From assembly GCF_000721105.1 (NCBI RefSeq), contig NZ_JOEV01000009.1, positions 62,001-126,000 on the forward strand: a stretch of 64,000 bases of DNA, written 5' to 3'. The notes under the pieces were generated by a model. The model had not been told where the DNA came from. It saw only the letters and a program-made list of their open reading frames with translations, and did not search any database. Source of the stretch: Streptomyces cellulosae (GTDB lineage: Bacteria > Actinomycetota > Actinomycetes > Streptomycetales > Streptomycetaceae). Below, piece after piece: positions 8,453-16,891 of the stretch. Position numbers and translations under genes: made by a program. Numbering within the stretch: position 1 is the stretch's first letter; each line of letters begins with the position of its first letter.

Positions 8453-8499
8453 GGCCCCGGTGCCGCCCGTTCGAGTGAGAAAGGGCGCCCCGGGGCCGT
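8453..8499 (+). terminator. hairpin terminator after the Lrp-aminotransferase operon
   Basis: A 9-bp GC-rich stem, CGGCCCCGG at 8453-8461 pairing with CCGGGGCCG at 8491-8499, extended internally by GCCC/GGGC. It sits about 70 nt after the aminotransferase stop. Confidence 0.6.
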
Positions 8500-8618
8500 G
8501 TGCTGTCCGGCGTCCCGGCACCGGCTGCCTAGCGTGCCTGTGACCGATCGGCCCTGTCTTCGTTCCCCCGCACGGGGGACGTGGCACGGGAAAACGGATC
8601 AGAACGAGGTGTACGCCC

Positions 8619-9359
8619 ATGGAGGCCCCGCCCGACAACGACGTGCTCTGGGCACACTCCCTGCACTTCACCCACCGCGACGGCTCGCCCGGACTCGGCG
8701 GCGTCTCGCTCGGTGTGAGGGAAGGCGAGATCCTCGCCGTCAGCGGCCCGCGCGGCAGCGGCAAGACGACCCTCCTCGGGTGCCTGTCCGGCCTGGTCTC
8801 GGCCCAGCGCGGCGAGGTCTGGTTCAACAGTGTGCCGGTCCACTCCATGGGCCCGATGGCCCGCGAACGCCTGCGCCGGGACCGCTTCGGCTGGATCGAC
8901 CCGGTCCCGGCCCTCGTGCCCGAGCTGAACGTCTGGGAGAACGCCGCCCTCCCCCTGATGCTGCGCGGCACCAGCCGCCGTCGCGCCAAGACCGCCGCGC
9001 TGGAGTGGCTGGAGCGCCTGGACATCGGTGACCACGCCCACAAGCGCCCGCACGAACTGCGGCAGTCCGAACGCCAGCGCGTGTGCATCGCGCGGGCCCT
9101 CGCCCCGGCTCCCGCGGTCCTGTTCGCGGACGAGCCGACGGCCCCCCTGCACCGCGCGGACCGGTCCCACGTCCTGCGCACGCTCACCACGGCGGCCCGC
9201 TCGCACGGCATCACGGTGGTGCTGGCCACTCACGACCCGGAGACGGCCGCCCTCGCCGACCGCACGGTCCCGCTGCTGGACGGGCGGCATGTGCACACCG
9301 TGCACCTGCCCCCCGTCCCGGAGACGGAAGGCCGGGCCACGTGCTCGCTCTCCGTCTGA
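8619..9359 (+). CDS. ABC transporter ATP-binding protein with degenerate signature
   Basis: A 246-residue ABC ATPase of the LolD/MacB-like type. Walker A is clear (GPRGSGKTT), the Q-loop region is recognisable, and Walker B is AVLFADEP. The signature normally read as LSGGQ is LRQSE here (HELRQSERQRVCIARA), so both glycines are missing, which would weaken ATP closure at one site. The ATG at 8619 has a weak GAGG upstream. Its stop lies 19 nt inside the following permease gene. The pair probably forms an exporter or lipoprotein-type transporter; the substrate is unknown. Confidence 0.8.
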   Translation: MEAPPDNDVLWAHSLHFTHRDGSPGLGGVSLGVREGEILAVSGPRGSGKTTLLGCLSGLVSAQRGEVWFNSVPVHSMGPMARERLRRDRFGWIDPVPALVPELNVWENAALPLMLRGTSRRRAKTAALEWLERLDIGDHAHKRPHELRQSERQRVCIARALAPAPAVLFADEPTAPLHRADRSHVLRTLTTAARSHGITVVLATHDPETAALADRTVPLLDGRHVHTVHLPPVPETEGRATCSLSV

Positions 9360-10726
9360 CCCGCGGCGCCCACCCGGCCGTCCAGCTCCGCCGCCTCCTG
9401 GTCACCGTGGCCTCGGCCGGCACGGGCTTCCTCCTGCTGTGCACCCTCGGCTACGCGATGAGCCACCCCGACGACCAGGACGGCTCCCTTCTCCGCCTGG
9501 CGTGGTGCGCCACCCCGCTGGCCGCCACGGTGTACTTCGCGGTCGCCGTCGCCCGCACCGACCCGGCCGGCAGGCCCCGCCCCGGCCTTTCCGCCGTCGG
9601 CCTCGGCCCGACCCGCCTGATGGCCGTCTCGGCGACCATGACGGCCCTGTCCTGCACCCTCGGCTCCCTGCTCGCGTTGGTGTTCTTCCTGCACCTGCGC
9701 GGCGACCTGACCGGCATGCCCTTCGACGGAGCGGCGGCCGAGTTCCTGGCAGCCGACTACGAGTTGCCGCTCCCGGCGGCCCTGACGCTGCTGGCCCTGG
9801 TCCCGGTGACCGCGTCGGTGGCGGTGGGGCTCGCGTCCCGGCCACGGGAGGACCGCCCGGCGCCGGCGCGGCCGGTGATCCGGTCGTTCGGCCGCTTCGG
9901 CGCGTACGGCACCGCCACGGCCAGGGAGACCTTCGGGGCGTACGGCCGCTTCGGGGCGCGCCTGCGGGCGACCGCACCGCGTCCACAGGCAGTGGAGACG
10001 GTGGACGGTGGTGCCGCCGGGGCGGATGCGGACGCGAACGGTGACGCCGCCGTGCCCGACCCACCGAACCCCGAGCCGGACCCCGGCACCCTTCCCGAGA
10101 CCCTCCCGCCGCTCCCCGCCGAAGCCCCCCGAGGCCTCCCCTGGGGCATCGCCGTACTCGCCGCGGGCCTGGCGGTGGAGGCCTACGCCGGCAGCTCCGG
10201 AAGCAGTTCGGAGGCTCTTCTCCCGGGCGGAGTCGTCGGTGCCTCCTCCGTTCTGGTCGGCTGGATCCTCACCGCCCTCGGCCTCGGCCTGGCCGGCCCC
10301 GGCCTCACCCACCTGTGCGGACGCCTCCTCCAGTCCGCCCGCCCCGGTGCCCTCCGCCTTCTGGCCGGCCGCGTCCTCATGACGGAGTCCATCCGCGTCG
10401 GCCGACCGCTGGGCGTCGTCTGCGCGGTCGCGTCCGGGGCGTACGCCATGGCCGCGCTGTACGACACGACAGAGCCCTCCTTCGGCCCGCTGACCACCCT
10501 CGGCCTGCTGCTGGTCACCGGCTGCACCGTGGCGACCCTGTGCACCGCCGCCGTGGAGGCCAAGCAGGCTCGCGCCGAGATCACGGCCGCCCTGCTGCGG
10601 CTCGGCGCACCGGCCGCCCTGCTGCGCAGCGCCGCCGCCCTGCGCGCCGGCGCGCTGCTGGCCGTGTTCGGCCCGCTCACCCTGCTCGTGGCAGAGCTGG
10701 CGGCCCTCCCGCTGGCGGCCCGCTGA
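9341..10726 (+). CDS. ABC transporter permease protein
   Basis: A 461-residue membrane protein. Hydrophobic segments lie near the N-terminus (residues about 20-40, 55-70, 90-115, 140-165). A hydrophilic, low-complexity cytoplasmic region follows, with two FGRFGAYG-like repeats and a long Pro/Glu linker (about residues 180-265). A second hydrophobic half then runs to the C-terminus (from about 270). The GTG at 9341 is chosen because it keeps the first hydrophobic segment, overlaps the ATPase gene by 19 nt and has GGAAG upstream. It is the membrane partner of the preceding ATPase. FtsX-like organisation is possible but not certain. Confidence 0.7.
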   Translation: MLALRLTRGAHPAVQLRRLLVTVASAGTGFLLLCTLGYAMSHPDDQDGSLLRLAWCATPLAATVYFAVAVARTDPAGRPRPGLSAVGLGPTRLMAVSATMTALSCTLGSLLALVFFLHLRGDLTGMPFDGAAAEFLAADYELPLPAALTLLALVPVTASVAVGLASRPREDRPAPARPVIRSFGRFGAYGTATARETFGAYGRFGARLRATAPRPQAVETVDGGAAGADADANGDAAVPDPPNPEPDPGTLPETLPPLPAEAPRGLPWGIAVLAAGLAVEAYAGSSGSSSEALLPGGVVGASSVLVGWILTALGLGLAGPGLTHLCGRLLQSARPGALRLLAGRVLMTESIRVGRPLGVVCAVASGAYAMAALYDTTEPSFGPLTTLGLLLVTGCTVATLCTAAVEAKQARAEITAALLRLGAPAALLRSAAALRAGALLAVFGPLTLLVAELAALPLAAR

Positions 10727-10731
10727 CACAG

Positions 10732-10750
10732 TCGTACGACATCCGTACGA
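10732..10750. repeat. TCGTACG / CGTACGA inverted repeat before the VOC gene
   Basis: A perfect 7-bp dyad with a 5-nt spacer, followed by AAAAA on the plus strand. It could be an operator for the downstream VOC gene. It does not look like a terminator for the permease, because the run after it is A rather than T. Confidence 0.4.
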
Positions 10751-10832
10751 AAAAAGTCTCCGTCGGGCGATGACTTCCGGACGGTGGCACCGTCTACCCC
10801 AGCGAACAGCACGGACCCGATGGGAGAGACCG

Positions 10833-11249
10833 ATGACCTCGACGTACCAGCAGATGATCTTCGTCAACCTGCCCGTGAACGACCTCGACGCCTCCAAGAA
10901 GTTCTTCACCGAGCTGGGCTACTCGATCAACCCGCAGTTCAGCGACGAGAACGCGGCCTCCGTGGTGATCAGCGACACCATCGTCGCCATGCTGCTGACC
11001 AAGCCGTTCTACGCGACCTTCACCAAGAAGGAGATCGCCGACGCCACGAAGACCAGCGAGGTCCTGGTCGCGCTGAGCGCCGAGAGCCGCGAGAAGGTCG
11101 ACGAGCTGGTCGACAAGGCGCTCGCGGCGGGCGGTTCCCCGGCGGGCGAGACGCAGGACCACGGCTTCATGTACGGCCGTTCCTTCGACGACCCGGACGG
11201 CCACACCTGGGAGGTCGTCTGGATGGATCCCGCGGCTGTGGAGGGCTGA
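10833..11249 (+). CDS. VOC (glyoxalase/bleomycin-resistance fold) family protein
   Basis: A 138-residue protein of the vicinal oxygen chelate superfamily. It starts IFVNLPVNDLDASKKFFTELGY, the first beta-alpha-beta-beta-beta unit. The second unit ends with SFDDPDGHTWEVVWMD, which carries the C-terminal H and E positions often used for metal binding. The ATG at 10833 has GGGAGAG just upstream. An in-frame ATG at 10770 would add about 21 residues that do not fit the fold. Members range from glyoxalases to antibiotic-binding proteins; this one cannot be specified further and stands alone. Confidence 0.8.
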   Translation: MTSTYQQMIFVNLPVNDLDASKKFFTELGYSINPQFSDENAASVVISDTIVAMLLTKPFYATFTKKEIADATKTSEVLVALSAESREKVDELVDKALAAGGSPAGETQDHGFMYGRSFDDPDGHTWEVVWMDPAAVEG

Positions 11250-11285
11250 GCCCCGCCGCGCCCAGAAGCCTCCTAGCATGGGCGG

Positions 11286-12407
11286 GTGCAGACGATGCCC
11301 GCCCATGCGGCCCACCACGACGACCGTGAGATAGAGACGCTGGAGGAGTTCGACGCGACCGTCCCGGCGCGCGGCACCCTCGCCGGATTCCGGGTCCAGG
11401 GCGTCGACCTGACGGACCGCACCCGCGAACTGCTCGCCACGGACACGGCCGGAGCGGTCTTCCTCGGCTGCCGGATGCGCGAGGACGCCGCCGCCAAGGT
11501 CCGCGCGGACGGCGCGCTGGTCTTCCCGCCCGTTCCCGACCTGCCCTTCGACCCGTACCGGGGCCTGGTCTACTCCCCGGACGAACTCTTCGAGAACCTC
11601 GCGGACGGCTACGAGGCCACACCCGACGCCCGCGCGTACGCCTGGTTCCAGCAGACCAAGGCCGACGGCGACATATTCGCCTCCATGCTCCGCGCGATCC
11701 ACGACGACGCCGTCTCGGACGCGCTCGACGAACTCCTGCGCGGTGCGCGGGTGGTGGGCGTGATGGGCGGCCACGCGATGGCGCGCGGGACGGAGGAGTA
11801 CGCCGGTGCCGCGCGGCTCGGCCGGGAGCTGGCACGTGCCGGTTTCACGGTGGCCACCGGCGGCGGCCCGGGCGCGATGGAAGCCGCCAACCTCGGCGCG
11901 TACGCGGCCCCCTACGACGACGCGATGCTGACCGAGTCGCTCGGCATCCTCGGCAAGGCGCCCCGGTTCACGCCCTCGGTCTCCGAGTGGGCGCGGGCCG
12001 CCTTCGAGGTGCGTGACCGCTGGCCGAAGGGCGGGCCCTCCGTCGGTATCCCGACCTGGTTCTACGGCCATGAGCCGCCGAACGCCTTCGCCGGGCACAT
12101 CGCCAAGTACTTCGCGAACGCCACCCGTGAGGACGGCCTGCTGGCCCGCTCGAACGCGGGTGTGGTGTTCCTGCCGGGCGCCGCCGGGACCGTGCAGGAG
12201 ATCTTCGACAACGCGACGCCGAACTACTATGAGTCGCGCGGCGAGCCCACGCCGATGGTGCTCGTGAACCGGGCGCACTGGACGGAGAAGCTGCCCGCCT
12301 GGCCGCTGTTGCGGGCGCTGGCGCGGGAGCGGTCGATGGAGACCCGGATCGCCCTGGTCGACCGGATCGAAGAGGCTGCGAGGGCCTTGAAACGTATCGG
12401 TGGTTAA
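11286..12407 (+). CDS. LOG family (lysine-decarboxylase-like Rossmann) protein
   Basis: A 373-residue cytosolic protein. The central Rossmann-like nucleotide-binding domain has VVGVMGGHAMARG, the family motif GGGPGAMEAAN and a PGAAGTVQEIF variant of PGGxGTxxE. Short relatives are cytokinin-riboside 5'-monophosphate phosphoribohydrolases or nucleosidases. This longer actinobacterial form has an N-terminal extension of about 150 residues and an uncertain activity. No Shine-Dalgarno sequence precedes the GTG at 11286. A -10-like TAGCAT at 11274-11279 lies 6 nt before it, so the mRNA is probably leaderless. Confidence 0.8.
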   Translation: MQTMPAHAAHHDDREIETLEEFDATVPARGTLAGFRVQGVDLTDRTRELLATDTAGAVFLGCRMREDAAAKVRADGALVFPPVPDLPFDPYRGLVYSPDELFENLADGYEATPDARAYAWFQQTKADGDIFASMLRAIHDDAVSDALDELLRGARVVGVMGGHAMARGTEEYAGAARLGRELARAGFTVATGGGPGAMEAANLGAYAAPYDDAMLTESLGILGKAPRFTPSVSEWARAAFEVRDRWPKGGPSVGIPTWFYGHEPPNAFAGHIAKYFANATREDGLLARSNAGVVFLPGAAGTVQEIFDNATPNYYESRGEPTPMVLVNRAHWTEKLPAWPLLRALARERSMETRIALVDRIEEAARALKRIGG

Positions 12408-12445
12408 TAAGCAGGCAAAACCAACCCCCGCCGGGGGCATATGCA

Positions 12446-12474
12446 TTGACACTACTTATGCAGCGCTTATAAAC
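12446..12474 (+). promoter_or_regulatory. near-consensus housekeeping promoter of the LAXTG protein gene
   Basis: TTGACA at 12446-12451, a spacer of 17, and TATAAA at 12469-12474 in a locally AT-rich stretch. This is unusually close to the sigma-70 consensus for Streptomyces and predicts strong HrdB-dependent transcription with a leader of about 85 nt. A TGACGTCA palindrome sits in the leader at 12507-12514. Confidence 0.7.
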
Positions 12475-12565
12475 CTGTGAGCCTGATGGGGGAGCTGATG
12501 TGGATCTGACGTCACCTCACCGCCCCCTCCACCCCCCGCATTTACGCTTCCTGTAAAGGACAAAC

Positions 12566-13291
12566 GTGGCAGTCCTGTCCATATCCCGTCGTACCGCTGT
12601 GCGCACCGCGCGCGTCCTCGGTGTCGCCTCCGCCTCGGCCGCCCTCGCGCTCAGCGCCGCGGGCAGCGCGCTCGCCTGCAACATCAGTGAGTTCTCCGCC
12701 GAAGCCAAGTGCGACGGCACCAAGGGCGTCATCATCGTCACCGACAAGGACGCCAGCGGCACCCCGGCGACCGTGACCGTGTTCCTGGAGAACAACGGCG
12801 CCGACGCGAAGCAGGTCGGCTCGCAGGACATCGTCGGTTCCCGCGCGGGTGAGACCATCACCTTCAACGAGGACTGGTCGCCCAACGCCGAGTACCGTAT
12901 CCGCGTCCAGGCCGGGAAGGACAAGGATCACCTGATCGTCGACAAGGACATCACGCCGAACCTGACCACCCCGTCCGAGGGCTGCGCCAAGGACGAGTCG
13001 ACCCCGCCGACCGCCCCGTCGTCGTCGCCGCCGTCGGAGTCCGCCTCGACCCCGGCCGAGGAGTCCGACAGCCCGGCCCCGAAGCCGACGCCTTCGCAGG
13101 CCGAGAGCACCGCCCCGGCGGGCGCGGCGAGCAACGCCCCGTCCCCCGCGGCCGGTGAGTCGAACCTCGCCGAGACCGGTGCGAACTCCAACACCGGCCT
13201 GATCGCCGGCATCGCGGGCGCGCTGGTCGTGATCGGCGGCGGCGCCGTCTTCTTCGGCATGCGCCGTCGCGGGGCGAACAGCAGCCGCTGA
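12566..13291 (+). CDS. sortase-anchored (LAXTG) cell-surface protein
   Basis: A 241-residue secreted protein of unknown function. The signal peptide ([19 protein letters not shown], cleaved near ALA) precedes a beta-rich domain of about 110 residues with two cysteines ([12 protein letters not shown], then EGCAKDE). A Pro/Ser/Glu-rich stalk of about 70 residues, the sorting motif NLAETG, a hydrophobic segment and the tail RRRG follow. LAXTG is the recognition motif of class E sortases in streptomycetes, so the protein should end up covalently on peptidoglycan. The GTG start has AAAGGA at 5-nt spacing. It is monocistronic, with a strong promoter upstream and a hairpin downstream. Confidence 0.85.
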   Translation: MAVLSISRRTAVRTARVLGVASASAALALSAAGSALACNISEFSAEAKCDGTKGVIIVTDKDASGTPATVTVFLENNGADAKQVGSQDIVGSRAGETITFNEDWSPNAEYRIRVQAGKDKDHLIVDKDITPNLTTPSEGCAKDESTPPTAPSSSPPSESASTPAEESDSPAPKPTPSQAESTAPAGAASNAPSPAAGESNLAETGANSNTGLIAGIAGALVVIGGGAVFFGMRRRGANSSR

Positions 13292-13314
13292 CGCTCCGTC
13301 AAGGTACACAGGTG

Positions 13315-13343
13315 TGGCCCGTCCCCGCTGCGGGGGCGGGCCA
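13315..13343. terminator. bidirectional hairpin terminator between convergent genes
   Basis: A 12-bp stem, TGGCCCGTCCCC at 13315-13326 against GGGGGCGGGCCA at 13332-13343 with one G-T wobble and a 5-nt loop. It separates the LAXTG gene (plus) from the isomerase-like gene (minus). Confidence 0.75.
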
Positions 13344-13353
13344 TCGCCGTGTG

Positions 13354-14151
13354 TCATCCGAAGGTCGCCCGTTCCAGCCAGAACTCCAACAGGGCCCGCT
13401 CGCCGAGCACCTCCAACCCGGGGGCGTCCAGCGGCAGCCGGCGGTAGAAGGCGAGCAGTACGGCGGTGAGCGGGCCACGCAGCGCGACGGTCGCCTTCTC
13501 GTGCCCGCGCCTCCAGGCGAGTCCGCCCTCGGACAGCTCGACCGCCCACTCGGCGTTCAGCTCCGGCGCGGTGTCCGTGGCGTGCAGATGGATGCTGCGG
13601 GCAGGCCCGCGCAGTTCCTCCGCCTTCTCCCGCGGCCGGGTCCGCTGCGCGAACTGAGCGATCTGCAGCCATTCGTCGAGCGCGTCGGCGGCGACGTCCG
13701 GGGCGAGTTCGTAGGGCAGTGCGGCGGCGAGGGTGGCGTCGGCGCGGTGGATCGTGATCTCGTGGGTCATACGGCGGGCCCAGAACCCGGAGGTGGGGAT
13801 CCCGGACCACGCCCACACCCTCGTGTCCGGCCCGGCCTCCCGCAGCGTCCCGACGATCATCTCGCCGGTCTCCGCGAGCCAGGCGTCCAGCGCGGCGGCG
13901 TCGCCGGTGGCCTCCGGCCCACCCCCCGACGGCACCTGGTCCTCGGGGATGTCCGACTGGCCCCGCGTCCGCACCAGCAGCTCCACCCAGCGCAGGGCGC
14001 CACCCGTGTGCCGTACGAGCTGTTCCAGCGACCAGTCCGGGCAGGTCGGCACGGTCGACGACAGGTCGGCCCCGGAGGTCACCACGGCCCTCAGCAGGCC
14101 GACCTGGTGGCCGATCTCGTCACAGTAGCGGTCATGGGTCAGCAGCGTCAT
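13354..14151 (-). CDS. mycothiol-dependent maleylpyruvate isomerase-like protein (DinB-like fold)
   Basis: A 265-residue protein. The N-terminal four-helix DinB-like domain (TVPTCPDWSLEQLVRHTGGALRWVEL) has the PDW and H positions that bind metal in mycothiol-dependent maleylpyruvate isomerases, and a later MTHEITIHRAD supplies further histidines. A C-terminal domain of about 100 residues follows. Many actinobacterial paralogues use mycothiol for unknown thiol-transfer reactions, so the name gives the family and not a proven reaction. The ATG at 14151 is 10 nt after the stop of the thiamine-type ABC ATPase, so it is probably the last gene of that riboswitch-controlled operon. Confidence 0.75.
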   Translation of the reverse strand: MTLLTHDRYCDEIGHQVGLLRAVVTSGADLSSTVPTCPDWSLEQLVRHTGGALRWVELLVRTRGQSDIPEDQVPSGGGPEATGDAAALDAWLAETGEMIVGTLREAGPDTRVWAWSGIPTSGFWARRMTHEITIHRADATLAAALPYELAPDVAADALDEWLQIAQFAQRTRPREKAEELRGPARSIHLHATDTAPELNAEWAVELSEGGLAWRRGHEKATVALRGPLTAVLLAFYRRLPLDAPGLEVLGERALLEFWLERATFG

Positions 14152-14161
14152 GCCCCGCACC

Positions 14162-15199
14162 CTAGGCGCGCCCGTCTCGGTCGAGCACCACGATTTCCGC
14201 CGCGTCGAACTCCACCCCGACCGTGTCCCCGACCTCCGGTGCCTCCCGCAGCGCGCACGCCGCCTCCAGCCGGGGCGCGTCCTCCTCCGGCCGCAGACGG
14301 ACGGCGACATGCGTGCCCTTGAACGTCCGCGCGGCCACCGCGCACCGCAGCCCCGTGTCGGCGCCCACGAGCCGTACGCCCGCCGGCCGCACCAGCAGGC
14401 TGCGCACGCCCTGCGCGGACCCCACCGGGACCGGCAGCTTGCCCCACGGGGTGTCGGCGGCCTCCCCGGCGACCGTGCCCTCCACGACGTTCTCGAAGCC
14501 GAGGAAGCGCGCCACGAACTCGTCCGCGGGGCGCTGCCACACGTCAAGAGGCGTACCGGACTGGGCGATCCGCCCGTCGCGCATCACGACGACCCGGTCG
14601 GCGAGCGCGAACGCCTCTCCCTGGTCGTGCGTCACCGCGAGCACCGTCGTCCCCAACCGCCCGAAGAGCTCCCGCAGTTCGACCACCAGCCGCTCCCGCA
14701 GCGACCGGTCCAGCTGCCCGAGCGGCTCGTCCAGCATCAGCAGCCGCGGCCGGGGCGCAAGGGCCCGGGCCAGCGCCACCCGCTGCTGCTCCCCGCCGGA
14801 CAGCGAGGCGACGGCCCGCCGCCCGGCGCCCGGCAGCCCGACCAGCTCCAGCAACTCCCCTACCCGTTCGTCCTGTTGCCCCTTGGACGTGCCGTGCATC
14901 CGCAGCCCGAACGCCACGTTCTGGCCCACGTCCCGCTGCGGGAACAGCTGGTGGTCCTGGAACATCAGCCCGACCCCGCGCTTGTGCGCGGGCACTGCCG
15001 CCTGGTCGCGCCCGTCGAGCACCACTCGCCCGCCGTCCAGGGGCTGCAGCCCGGCCACCGCCCGGAGCAGCGTCGACTTTCCGCTGCCGCTGGGCCCCAG
15101 CACGCACACGATCTCGTGCTCGGCGACATCGAGGCCGACCGCGTCCAGCACGGCCCGCCCACCGAACCGTACGGTCGCGTCCTCAAGGCTCAGCAGCAT
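14162..15199 (-). CDS. thiQ: ABC transporter ATP-binding protein, thiamine importer type
   Basis: A 345-residue importer ATPase. It has Walker A (GPSGSGKST), a Q-loop (LMFQDHQLF), the canonical signature (ASLSGGEQQRVALARAL), Walker B (LLMLDEPLG), the switch histidine (VTHDQGEA) and a C-terminal TOBE-like regulatory domain. It powers uptake through the adjacent fused permease. The ATG at 15199 directly abuts the permease stop (TAGATG), a sign of translational coupling. The thiamine assignment comes mainly from the upstream TPP riboswitch. Iron-type transporters have a similar ATPase. Confidence 0.8.
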   Translation of the reverse strand: MLLSLEDATVRFGGRAVLDAVGLDVAEHEIVCVLGPSGSGKSTLLRAVAGLQPLDGGRVVLDGRDQAAVPAHKRGVGLMFQDHQLFPQRDVGQNVAFGLRMHGTSKGQQDERVGELLELVGLPGAGRRAVASLSGGEQQRVALARALAPRPRLLMLDEPLGQLDRSLRERLVVELRELFGRLGTTVLAVTHDQGEAFALADRVVVMRDGRIAQSGTPLDVWQRPADEFVARFLGFENVVEGTVAGEAADTPWGKLPVPVGSAQGVRSLLVRPAGVRLVGADTGLRCAVAARTFKGTHVAVRLRPEEDAPRLEAACALREAPEVGDTVGVEFDAAEIVVLDRDGRA

Positions 15200-16891
15200 C
15201 TAGAACTCCCCGGTCCGGTCGGTGCGCAGCCGCTCCAGGACCAGCAGGGCCACCGCGCACACGATCATCAGAATCGTCGAAAGGGCCATCGCCTGGCCGT
15301 AGTTGAGCTCACCGGCCCGTCCGAGCAGGCGCGCCACGGCGACCGGCAGGGTCGGGTTGTCCGGTCGCGCGATGAACACCGTGGCGCCGAACTCCCCCAG
15401 CGACACGGCGAACGCGAAGCCCGCCGCGACCAGCAGCGCCCGCCGCACCATCGGCAGATCCACCTCGCGCCACACCCGCCACGGCGACGCCCCGAGCACG
15501 GCGGCGGCCTCCCGCAGCCGTACGTCCACCGCCCGCAGCACGGGCAGCATGGTCCGTACGACGAAGGGCACGCCGACCAGGGCCTGGGCGAGCGGCACCA
15601 GGATCCACGAGGCCCGCAGGTCCAGGGGCGGCTCGTCCAGGGCGATCAGGAAACCGAACCCGACCGTCACCGCGGACACCCCGAGCGGCAGCATCAGCAG
15701 CGCGTCGAATCCCCGGACGAACCGGCCCGCGTCACGCCGCGTCAGCGCCGCGGCGGCCAGTCCGCCGATCACCACGGCGATGGCGGTCGCGGCGACGGCG
15801 TACTGCAGCGAATTGCCGATCGCCTCGATCGGCGGGACCAGGAAGATCCCGCCGTCCTCGCTGGTCAACGCCCGGTAGTAGCCGAAGTCGGGTGCGTCAA
15901 GGGACCGCTGCACCAGCACCGCGAGCGGCAGCAGGAGCAGAACGGCGATCGAGGCGAGGACGCCTGCCAGCAGCGCCCACTGCCCGGCCCCGCGCGGCCG
16001 GCGCGCGGTCGCGGAGGCGTCCACCAGCCGCAGGGCCGTCTCCCGCCGCCGTACGGTCCACGCGTGCAGGGCGAGGACCGCGCCCACCGCGACGAACTGC
16101 ACGATCGTGAGCACGGCGGCGGTGGACAGGTCGAAGATCTCTGAGGTCTGCCGGTAGATCTCCACTTCGAGGGTGGAGAAGGCCGGCCCGCCGAGGATCT
16201 GCACGACTCCGAACGACGTGAACGTGAAGAGGAAGACCATCAGCGCGGCGGCGGCCACGGCGGGCGCCAGGGCGGGCAGCGTGACCTGCCGCCAGGCCGC
16301 GAGCCGGGACGCGCCGAGCATCCGCGCGGCCTCCTCCTGCCGCGGGTCGAGCTGGGACCACAGGCCGCCGACGGTCCGTACGACCACCGCGTAGTTGAAG
16401 AAGACATGCGCGAGCAGGATCGCCCACACGGTGGTGTCCAGCCGTACGCCCCACAGCTCGTCCAGCAGCCCGCCGCGCCCCACGAGTGCCAGGAACGCCG
16501 TCCCGACGACGACCGTCGGCAGCACGAACGGAACCGTCACCACGGCCCGCAGGACCTGCTTGCCGGGGAAGGCGAAGCGCGCGAAGACGTACGCGCCGGG
16601 AAGCGCGACCAGCAGGGTGAGAGCGGTGGAGGCGAACGCCTGCCAGGTGGTGAACCACAGGACGTGCCGGATGTCGGGCTGCGCCACGACGTCCACGATG
16701 CGGCCGAACTGCCAGCGCCCGTCGACCTTGAGGCCACGCGCGACGATGGCGGCGACCGGATAGGCGAAGAAGACCGCGAAGAACGCGACGGGCACGGCGA
16801 CGAGGCCGAGCCGCGCCGCCGCGCTCCTCCTGCTCCTGCGGCCCTGGCGCGGGGCTACTTCAGTACGAGTGAGGTCCACGACTTGACCCAC
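15200..16891 (-). CDS. thiP: fused inner-membrane permease of the thiamine-type ABC importer
   Basis: A 563-residue membrane protein formed by two homologous halves, each with about six hydrophobic helices and an EAA-type coupling loop (EEAARMLGAS in the first half, REAAAVLGAS in the second). This is the ThiP/FbpB arrangement, in which one polypeptide replaces a permease dimer. The GTG at 16891 overlaps the binding-protein gene by 37 nt. A GTG at 16879 is an alternative, and neither has a clear ribosome site. It would move thiamine, or a thiamine phosphate, delivered by the lipoprotein encoded upstream. Confidence 0.8.
   Translation of the reverse strand: MGQVVDLTRTEVAPRQGRRSRRSAAARLGLVAVPVAFFAVFFAYPVAAIVARGLKVDGRWQFGRIVDVVAQPDIRHVLWFTTWQAFASTALTLLVALPGAYVFARFAFPGKQVLRAVVTVPFVLPTVVVGTAFLALVGRGGLLDELWGVRLDTTVWAILLAHVFFNYAVVVRTVGGLWSQLDPRQEEAARMLGASRLAAWRQVTLPALAPAVAAAALMVFLFTFTSFGVVQILGGPAFSTLEVEIYRQTSEIFDLSTAAVLTIVQFVAVGAVLALHAWTVRRRETALRLVDASATARRPRGAGQWALLAGVLASIAVLLLLPLAVLVQRSLDAPDFGYYRALTSEDGGIFLVPPIEAIGNSLQYAVAATAIAVVIGGLAAAALTRRDAGRFVRGFDALLMLPLGVSAVTVGFGFLIALDEPPLDLRASWILVPLAQALVGVPFVVRTMLPVLRAVDVRLREAAAVLGASPWRVWREVDLPMVRRALLVAAGFAFAVSLGEFGATVFIARPDNPTLPVAVARLLGRAGELNYGQAMALSTILMIVCAVALLVLERLRTDRTGEF

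Noticed and set aside
6983..9229. A 748-codon minus-strand open frame across the aminotransferase and ABC ATPase genes
   Set aside because: Both opposite-strand genes have diagnostic motifs and ribosome signals; this frame has none.
10732..10755. Intrinsic terminator after the ABC permease
   Set aside because: The hairpin is short and followed by A residues on the coding strand, so the U-run would be on the wrong side.
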